Source: Acidaminococcus fermentans_A
GTDB lineage: Bacteria; Bacillota; Negativicutes; Acidaminococcales; Acidaminococcaceae
DNA: 64,000 nucleotides
Assembly: GCF_052216985.1 (NCBI RefSeq)
Contig: NZ_JBQOUY010000013.1
Location: 15,501 to 79,500 of the forward strand
Direction: 5' to 3'
Part shown: positions 58,817 through 64,000 of the stretch, one piece after another
Numbering within the stretch: position 1 is the stretch's first letter
How the letters are laid out: every line of letters begins with the position of its first letter
Position numbers and translations under genes: made by a program
Notes under the pieces: model-generated
What the model was told of the DNA's origin: nothing
What the model saw: the letters and a program-made list of their open reading frames with translations, nothing else
Databases searched by the model: none

Positions 58817-59854
58817 TTACAGTTCCGCATCCAGCTGCCGGATGATAGCCGCTGCGTCCAGGGCATCCTGCCGGGTGATCCCTTTATAGAAGACAAGACG
58901 GACGGAGGTGTTGATGATGGGACGGATCCAGAGCCCTTTGGCTTTGGCCCGGCTGCAGAATTCCTGAGGGGTGATGCCCGATTGCACTACATCCAGCATG
59001 AGGATATTGGTCTGGACATCTTTTTGGACGATGATTTTCCTCAGATCCTGCAGCTGGGCGGCACAGGCGGCACAATTGTCGTGGTCTTCCTGGAGCCGTG
59101 GGATATTGTGTTCCAGGGCGTAGATGGCGGGGGCGGCGATGATGCCGGCCTGGCGCATGGCCCCGCCCATCAGTTTCCGGGTCTCCTTGGCGTCCCGGAT
59201 GAAATCCCGCGAGCCGCACAGTACGGAACCTACCGGTGCTCCCAGCCCTTTGGAAAAGCAGAACTGAACGGAATCTACATACTGGCAGAGCTGATCCACC
59301 GGTGTCTTCAAGTATAGAGATGCATTGAAGAGACGGGCTCCGTCCATATGGACTGGGACATGGTACTGGCTGGCCAGGTCATGGATCTTTTTCAGGCTGG
59401 CTTCCGTGATGCAGGTGCCCCCTGTGTAGTTATGGGTGTTTTCCAGGCAGAGCAGTTTGATCTTCCCTGTTTTACACTGGTCTTCGATTTCCGTCAGATC
59501 AGGCTGGAAAGCCTTATCCAAATGATAGATGGCTTTTTTCAGTTGTCCGAATCGAGGGTCGAAGGCCGTCTTTTCACTCCGGTCCAGGTGTTGCAGGTCG
59601 TTGACCAGGACAGTATCCCCCGGGCGGCACCAAGTAAGGACCGCCGCCTGGTTCCCCAAAGTCCCGGAGGTGCAGAGGAGCCCCGCTTCTTTTCTCGTCA
59701 AGGCAGCTGACAGGTCTTCCAGCCGGTTGACGGTGGCATCTTCCCCCCGTCCAGCAGCGTCGAGACGGCCATCATCCCCCAGCGGAGCAGAAAGGATGGT
59801 TTCCAGCATAGGACGGTCCGGTAAAGTCAATGTGTCACTTCTCAAATCGATCAT
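58817..59854 (-). CDS. low-specificity L-threonine aldolase
   Basis: 345 residues from ATG 59854 with AGGAGG six bases upstream; a longer frame to 59884 lacks a site. PLP fold type I: MIDLRSDTLTLP, GDDGRLDAAGRGEDATVNRLE, TSGTLGNQAAVLTW, LENTHNYTGGT, HMDGARLFNAS and PLP-lysine motif FCFSKGLGAPVGSVLCGS. Splits threonine to glycine and acetaldehyde. In an operon with the SDF-family symporter. Confidence 0.92.
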   Translation of the reverse strand: MIDLRSDTLTLPDRPMLETILSAPLGDDGRLDAAGRGEDATVNRLEDLSAALTRKEAGLLCTSGTLGNQAAVLTWCRPGDTVLVNDLQHLDRSEKTAFDPRFGQLKKAIYHLDKAFQPDLTEIEDQCKTGKIKLLCLENTHNYTGGTCITEASLKKIHDLASQYHVPVHMDGARLFNASLYLKTPVDQLCQYVDSVQFCFSKGLGAPVGSVLCGSRDFIRDAKETRKLMGGAMRQAGIIAAPAIYALEHNIPRLQEDHDNCAACAAQLQDLRKIIVQKDVQTNILMLDVVQSGITPQEFCSRAKAKGLWIRPIINTSVRLVFYKGITRQDALDAAAIIRQLDAEL

Positions 59855-59950
59855 TGTTTGCCTCCTGAAAACGAAAAGTATCATAAAATAATAGAATCAA
59901 TACATTTTCATTATAAATTGTATAAACGCCTGCGTCTAATACAGAAATAA

Positions 59951-59988
59951 AAAAGTCCCCTATTGATGGGTATCAATGGGGGCTTTTC
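59951..59988 (-). terminator. hairpin in divergent spacer, terminator-like on the minus strand
   Basis: ATTGAT/ATCAAT plus CCCC/GGGG pairing around a GGGT loop. On the minus strand the stem is followed by a T-rich run. With no minus-strand gene to its right it may be an attenuator for threonine aldolase or a relic. Confidence 0.4.
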
Positions 59989-60117
59989 CGTTCACTCCGA
60001 TAAATGGATCAGGGGTTCCACTAGACAAAATAATGGAAAGAATATCTTGCGCACGGTACCAAGGACAGGATAGCTTCCACGACAGGACCTATCAAGGATT
60101 TCCCACAGGGAATCTCC

Positions 60118-60146
60118 TTGCGGGAACGGGACGGCTTTGGTATAGT
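60118..60146 (+). promoter_or_regulatory. probable promoter of the nitroreductase gene
   Basis: TTGCGG (60118-60123), a 17-nt spacer and TATAGT (60141-60146), 36 bases before the start codon. Confidence 0.5.
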
Positions 60147-60181
60147 AACCTTACAGAAATAGGGAAAGGAGATCCATACTA

Positions 60182-60676
60182 ATGGAAAACTTGTTTCATC
60201 GTACCAGTGTGAGGAAATATCTGTCCAAGCCTGTGGAAAAAGGAAAGATCCTGGAGATCCTCCGGGCCGCCATGGCGGCTCCTTCTGCCTGCAACCAGCA
60301 GCCCTGGCGCTTTACTGTGGTGACGGATCGGGCAAAGATCCAGGAACTGGCGGCGGTCAGCCATTTTTCCGCGTTTGCATCGGAAGCGCCGGTGCTCCTG
60401 GTAATCAGCTACCGGAAAGACTGCCAGCTGCCGGAATTTGCTCCAGTGGATACCAGTGCGGCCCTGGAAAATCTCTGGATCGAAACCGATGCCCAGGGAT
60501 TGGGCGGTGTCTGGATGGGGGTCTATCCCCGGACAGAACGGATGGCGGCTGTGGGGAAAATCGCAGGGCTGCCAGCAGAAGAAGAGGCCTTTGCCATGTT
60601 CTCCCTGGGTTATCCAGCAGGGGAAATCAAGAAACATGACCGGTTCCGGGAAGAATGGATCCGGTGGATCGAGTGA
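60182..60676 (+). CDS. nitroreductase-family flavoprotein
   Basis: 164 residues from ATG 60182 after AAAGGAG. FMN-binding motifs: FHRTSVRKYLSKPVEKGKIL, AAPSACNQQPWRFTVVTD and GLGGVWMGVYPRTERM. Short version of the family. NAD(P)H-dependent reduction of nitro compounds, quinones or flavins is typical; physiological substrate unknown. Single-gene unit. Confidence 0.9.
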   Translation: MENLFHRTSVRKYLSKPVEKGKILEILRAAMAAPSACNQQPWRFTVVTDRAKIQELAAVSHFSAFASEAPVLLVISYRKDCQLPEFAPVDTSAALENLWIETDAQGLGGVWMGVYPRTERMAAVGKIAGLPAEEEAFAMFSLGYPAGEIKKHDRFREEWIRWIE

Positions 60677-60708
60677 AGGGACAATTCCACTGCTGCAAGA
60701 GTTACATC

Positions 60709-60737
60709 TTGACAGGAACTCTATAATTTAGTACACT
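60709..60737 (+). promoter_or_regulatory. probable promoter of the EIIC-like gene
   Basis: TTGACA at 60709-60714, 17 spacer bases, TACACT at 60732-60737. A leader of about 70 bases follows before the start codon. Confidence 0.6.
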
Positions 60738-60760
60738 AGCGGAGTAAAGCAAAACAACAG

Positions 60761-60789
60761 AACGGTCCGGCTGAGGAAGACGGGCCGTT
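60761..60789 (+). other. leader hairpin before the EIIC-like gene
   Basis: AACGGTCCG (60761-60769) pairs with CGGGCCGTT (60781-60789, one G-U pair) and is followed by TTTCAATTT. Possible attenuator or antitermination target between promoter and gene. Confidence 0.4.
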
Positions 60790-60814
60790 TCAATTTCCTG
60801 AGGGGGTCCTGTAT

Positions 60815-62377
60815 ATGGCAAAAACGGCAGCAATCCTGGGCAGTAGCGGAGGCAATCTGTACAACCTAGGAGGGAAAGATCCGGCGTCTCTATTGGGAGA
60901 AATGGTCCGGCAGATCAAGGCGGCAGGCATCCAGCTGGCTGCCATCCAATTCATTGCGGCGGAATCCTCTATGGATACCGCCAAACCGGAAACCAAGGCA
61001 GCCCTGTGGATCTGGGACGGTGAGCAGCCCCGGGTCATTTTCCGAGGGACTCTGGAAGAGGTGAACCGGGAAGCAGTCTTGGAAGACGAAAAGATCGCCG
61101 GTCTCATCGATGAAGGGAAAGTGGACGGACTGATCCTGGCCAGTTGCGACCCCAAGGGCGCCAATGCCCGGGCCATGGAGGCAGCTGCAGAAAAGAAACT
61201 GGCTGCCACCGGTACTGGCGGGACGTCCATGGCCCTGGCCCAATCCATGGGGCTCAATGTGGTGGCGGTATCCGGCACTACTGGCACCACTAACCGGACC
61301 CGGGCTATTGCCAATGTGTTCGCCCTGGCTAAGTACTGGAACTTGAGCTATCGGCCAGCTATGAACGGGGGCGTGACCACGGAAGGACCGGAAGAAAAGA
61401 CCAGTCTCCTGTCCCGGATCAGCGTCCGGGGGATCCTGATGGCCTCCCTGCCCGGCTTCATTGCCATGGCATTGACATTGATTCTCAGCAAAGTGCCCGG
61501 ACTGGCTTACTTTGAAAAGATCTTCAACGTGATGATCGATGCCCTGCCGGTGATCGTAGCCACGGTGGCCGCCAAACAGGTCTCCGGCATGGGGGATGTG
61601 GCTATCGTGGCCGGCGTGGTCACCGGGATCCTGTCCGTGAAAGGCGGGCTGATCGGAGGCATCATCGGGGGTATCCTCGCTGGGATCCTGGTCCAGTTCC
61701 TGCTGCTCAAATGCCTGAAGCTGAACTTCCCTGCTACCACAGCCAATATCGTGGCCGGGGGCATTGCCGGCCTGGCTGCCGGCCTGTTGGTCTATCTGTT
61801 CATCGCGCCTCTGGCGGAGGCGGTGGGGAACGGGATCCGTTATGTGATCGATTGGGCCTTCTCCATCCATCCCATGCTCTGCGGCGGGCTGGCCGGCCTT
61901 TTGATCTGGCCAGCCATCATAGGCGGTATGTACCATGCAGCCATCCTGCCCATCATCCTGCTGGAAATGGAAAAGACCGGGAACTCCTTCCTGGGAGCCA
62001 TCGATATGGTGGGTCTGGTGATGGTGTCCGCCGGAATCATGGCGGCCAATATCCTGGCTCCCCGGCGGAAGGACGACCGGGCCCTGGCTATTCCGGGACT
62101 GTTCATCAACATGGCTTTCGGGACCTTTGTAGAGGCGGCTTATCCCTTCATGTTTTCCAATAAAGTGGTGATGGCCGGGGCCATCATTGCGGCCGGGGTA
62201 GGCGGTGTGGCTGTGGGTTACTTCAATGTGCGGGGGACGGCCTATGTGCCCAGCATCGTGGCGCCCACCCTGTCCAACAATGTGCTGGGCTTTGCCCTGT
62301 GCATGTTCCTGTCCGCCTTCTTTGCGTTCTGTATTACAGTGGCAGCGAACCGGTTTACGAAGGGAAAGGAAGAATAA
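60815..62377 (+). CDS. orphan PTS fructose-EIIC-like membrane protein with N-terminal soluble domain
   Basis: 520 residues. Residues 1 to about 190 are soluble (AAILGSSGGNLYNLGGKDPA, IAAESSMDTAKPETKAALWI, LILASCDPKGANARAMEAAA, ATGTGGTSMALAQSMGLNVV, SGTTGTTNRTRAIAN). From about 200 there are nine or ten membrane segments with the glycine-rich layout of fructose-type EIIC (GMGDVAIVAGVVTGILSVKG, GGIIGGILAGILVQFLL, FVEAAYPFMFSNK). No EIIA or EIIB domain or gene is nearby, nor is a phosphocysteine EIIB motif visible. It may be a non-PTS permease derived from EIIC. Single-gene operon. Confidence 0.65.
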   Translation: MAKTAAILGSSGGNLYNLGGKDPASLLGEMVRQIKAAGIQLAAIQFIAAESSMDTAKPETKAALWIWDGEQPRVIFRGTLEEVNREAVLEDEKIAGLIDEGKVDGLILASCDPKGANARAMEAAAEKKLAATGTGGTSMALAQSMGLNVVAVSGTTGTTNRTRAIANVFALAKYWNLSYRPAMNGGVTTEGPEEKTSLLSRISVRGILMASLPGFIAMALTLILSKVPGLAYFEKIFNVMIDALPVIVATVAAKQVSGMGDVAIVAGVVTGILSVKGGLIGGIIGGILAGILVQFLLLKCLKLNFPATTANIVAGGIAGLAAGLLVYLFIAPLAEAVGNGIRYVIDWAFSIHPMLCGGLAGLLIWPAIIGGMYHAAILPIILLEMEKTGNSFLGAIDMVGLVMVSAGIMAANILAPRRKDDRALAIPGLFINMAFGTFVEAAYPFMFSNKVVMAGAIIAAGVGGVAVGYFNVRGTAYVPSIVAPTLSNNVLGFALCMFLSAFFAFCITVAANRFTKGKEE

Positions 62378-62385
62378 AAAATAGA

Positions 62386-62423
62386 GGGACTGCTGCAAGG
62401 GACGTGCAGCAGCCCTGTTTTTA
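62386..62423 (+). terminator. hairpin terminator after the EIIC-like gene
   Basis: GGGACTGCTGCA and TGCAGCAGCCC form a stem of about 10 bp with one mismatch, followed by TGTTTTTA. Confidence 0.8.
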
Positions 62424-62530
62424 TGCTGACAAAAAGGACTTTTTTTAGGTAAAATAAAAGAAACATTTTCGCAGCAGCGTTCTTTTATTTATGGAAAAAT
62501 AGAAATGTAATGTATAGGAGTCTTGCAATC

Positions 62531-63820
62531 ATGGAAAATCTCATCCTAGGGACGTTCTGCCTGATCCTTTTTGTCTGTATCTTTACGGGACTACCCTTGC
62601 TGGGAGCTTTGTTTCTGGGGCTTTTGCTGTTTTTCGGTTATGGACTGTATCGGGGCCACTCTTTTCAGGCCGTGGCGAAAATGGCCTGGCAGGGGGTCCT
62701 GTCGGTCAGGACCATCTTCCTGGTGTTCCTTCTGATCGGCATGCTGACGGCATCCTGGCGGGCCTCCGGCACCATCGGCTACATCATCGCTTTGGCAGTC
62801 CGGTTCATCCGGCCTTCCGTATTCCTGTTGCTGACTTTTTGGCTGAATTGCGCCGTTTCCTTCCTGTTAGGGACTTCTTTCGGCACGGCAGCTACCATGG
62901 GGGTGATCACTCTGTCCCTGGGGGAAACCTTGGGAATCCCGTCTCTTTATACGGGCGGCGCTATGCTTTCAGGGGTTTATTTTGGGGACCGGATGTCTCC
63001 AGTTTCTACCAGCGCCCTGCTGGTCAGTGTATTGACGGAAACGGACATCTATAAGAACATCGGGAACATGGCTCGGTTTGCCCTGGTTCCTTTTGGAATG
63101 GCCAGCTTGTTTTACCTTGTATTGGGGCTGGGGCTGCCCGGGGCAGGTCAGGTGGGAAACTTGGTCAGCGGTTTGTACAATATCTATAATTTTACCCCTT
63201 GGCTGCTTTTGCCGGCAGTCAGCATCCTGGCATTGAGCTTCTTCCGGTTTTCCGTTAAGAAGAATATGGCCGTGAGCATTGTCTGCGCCTTGATCCTGAG
63301 CCATTTCCTCCAGGGATGGCCCTGGAAACATGTGGTGCGGATCTTGTTTTTCGGCTACCATCTGTCAGATCCGGAATATGCCAATATGCTCAGCGGCGGG
63401 GGAATCGTTTCCATGGTCCGGGTCGCTGCCATCGTGTGCTTGTCCGCTTCTTTCGGAGGCATTTTCAAGGGGACTGGGTTGCTCCAGGGCATAGAGACAC
63501 TGTTCCGAAAGCTGAAGGAGAAGCTGGGGACCTACCCTTCCCTGATCCTGGCAGCTCTGTTTACCGGGATGGTTTCCTGCAACCAGACTTTGAGCATCAT
63601 GCTGACTCATCAATTGTGCCGGCCTTTTGTTCCAGATCGGGAACAGCTGGCCCTGGACTTGGAGAACACAGCGGTGGTGATTTCCCCGCTTATTCCTTGG
63701 TCCATCGCCTGTGCCACTGTCCTAGATTCGACAGGGGCTCCCCATGGTTCAGTTTTTCTGGCGGTGTATCTGATCTTGTTGCCGGGGTGGGGGCTGATAA
63801 AAAGCCGTTCCGCCGCATAA
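62531..63820 (+). CDS. NhaC-family Na+/H+ antiporter-type transporter
   Basis: 429 residues; ATG 62531 is preferred because GGAG lies about ten bases upstream, and ATG 62510 has no site. About 11 membrane segments with family motifs FLLIGMLTASWRASGTIGYI, FLLGTSFGTAATMGVITLSL, SGVYFGDRMSPVSTSALLVS and the C-terminal MVSCNQTLSIMLTHQL. NhaC relatives exchange sodium for protons or malate for lactate; some carry amino acids. It fits sodium homeostasis for the sodium-driven carriers in this window. Confidence 0.87.
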   Translation: MENLILGTFCLILFVCIFTGLPLLGALFLGLLLFFGYGLYRGHSFQAVAKMAWQGVLSVRTIFLVFLLIGMLTASWRASGTIGYIIALAVRFIRPSVFLLLTFWLNCAVSFLLGTSFGTAATMGVITLSLGETLGIPSLYTGGAMLSGVYFGDRMSPVSTSALLVSVLTETDIYKNIGNMARFALVPFGMASLFYLVLGLGLPGAGQVGNLVSGLYNIYNFTPWLLLPAVSILALSFFRFSVKKNMAVSIVCALILSHFLQGWPWKHVVRILFFGYHLSDPEYANMLSGGGIVSMVRVAAIVCLSASFGGIFKGTGLLQGIETLFRKLKEKLGTYPSLILAALFTGMVSCNQTLSIMLTHQLCRPFVPDREQLALDLENTAVVISPLIPWSIACATVLDSTGAPHGSVFLAVYLILLPGWGLIKSRSAA

Positions 63821-63868
63821 AGCAGCAGAATGGCTTTGGGGTCGTAACTCGTGACCCGCGACTTCCCC

Positions 63869-63919
63869 AAAAAGGAGCTGTGAAGAAATGAGGATTCATT
63901 TCTTCACAGCTCCTTTTTT
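63869..63919 (+). terminator. 23-bp perfect hairpin terminator
   Basis: Arms 63869-63891 and 63896-63918 pair perfectly (core GGAGCTGTGAAGAAATGA) with a four-base loop and a TTTTTT end. Beyond it, to 64000, nothing coding is evident. Confidence 0.85.
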
Positions 63920-64000
63920 GTTGTCTCTTTTTACTCCTGGCAGTAAAAGGCAAGAGAAAAAGGGTATACTTCCCCCTTCCCCCCAAAACTCAGCTTTTTA

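Larger units (their letters stand above)
59855..60181. other. 327-bp divergent spacer with a hairpin
   Basis: No convincing coding frame. A hairpin at 59951-59988 and a probable promoter for the nitroreductase at 60118-60146 are the only structures seen. Confidence 0.5.

Noticed and set aside
60890..62398. 502-residue open frame antisense to the EIIC-like gene
   Set aside because: His/Gln/Gly-rich shadow; the plus-strand frame has hydrophobic segments, a promoter and a terminator.
1..64000. CRISPR array, tRNA, rRNA or prophage genes
   Set aside because: Read through for regularly spaced repeats, tRNA-like TTCRA stems and phage structural genes; none found.

Overview
The window is about 64 kb of bacterial chromosome. 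It has moderate-to-high GC, AGGAGG-type ribosome binding sites, frequent T-rich hairpin terminators and tightly packed operons. The gene set is that of an anaerobic organic-acid and amino-acid fermenter with sodium-coupled transport: a GltS glutamate symporter, citrate lyase with 2-hydroxycarboxylate symporters, sugar-acid dehydratases, a TRAP system, AbgT carriers and many LysR regulators. This fits the Negativicutes best, and Acidaminococcus in particular, but the assignment is inferred from gene content because there is no rRNA or other phylogenetic marker here. I see no tRNA, rRNA, CRISPR array, prophage or insertion sequence.

Layout: 1-2.4 kb, the end of a D-2-hydroxyacid dehydrogenase and gltS. 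2.5-4.7 kb, a YoaK-type membrane protein, a LysR regulator and a small membrane protein. 4.7-9.1 kb, a LysR regulator divergent from a split UxaA-type dehydratase and an IlvD/Edd dehydratase. 9.2-17.9 kb, a CitA/CitB-like two-component system divergent from a citrate operon (2HCT symporter, citD, citE, citF, second 2HCT symporter, alpha/beta hydrolase). 18-22 kb, a GntR regulator divergent from an aconitase-family dehydratase (large and small subunits) and a GntP permease, with two identical 16-nt palindromes between them. 22.2-26.2 kb, an SLC13-type carrier behind a 44-nt perfect palindrome, an RraA-like protein, an M20 amidohydrolase and a GntR/UTRA regulator. 26.5-32.5 kb, an alpha/beta hydrolase divergent from a DUF6282 metal-dependent hydrolase-like protein, a three-gene TRAP transporter and a LysR regulator. 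32.5-36.5 kb, gamma-glutamyltransferase with an SSS symporter and a GntR/FCD regulator. 36.8-40.2 kb, a metallo-beta-lactamase-fold protein, a CdaR-type regulator and a second GntP permease. 40.3-44.2 kb, TetR, an AbgT carrier and an M32 carboxypeptidase. 44.7-50.3 kb, LysR divergent from an M28-like peptidase, a second AbgT carrier and an enolase-superfamily epimerase. 50.4-51.7 kb, an AAA/DUF4143 ATPase. 51.8-55.1 kb, LysR divergent from a second DUF6282 protein and a MatC-like carrier. 55.1-59.9 kb, MATE, LysR, an SDF-family symporter and threonine aldolase. 60-64 kb, a nitroreductase, an orphan PTS-EIIC-like fusion protein and an NhaC-family antiporter.

The unit that repeats is one carrier, one or two catabolic enzymes and one dedicated regulator, suggesting a scavenging region that feeds imported carboxylates, peptides and gamma-glutamyl or folate fragments into fermentation. 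The most interesting points are two independent DUF6282-plus-carboxylate-carrier-plus-LysR modules, the aconitase-family dehydratase module with its paired palindromes, an M28-like protein lacking the catalytic Glu pair, the EIIC-like fusion protein, two AbgT modules with different peptidases, and several large perfect palindromes. Start codons were chosen from ribosome-binding-site spacing. Functions are assigned from recognised family motifs without any database search.
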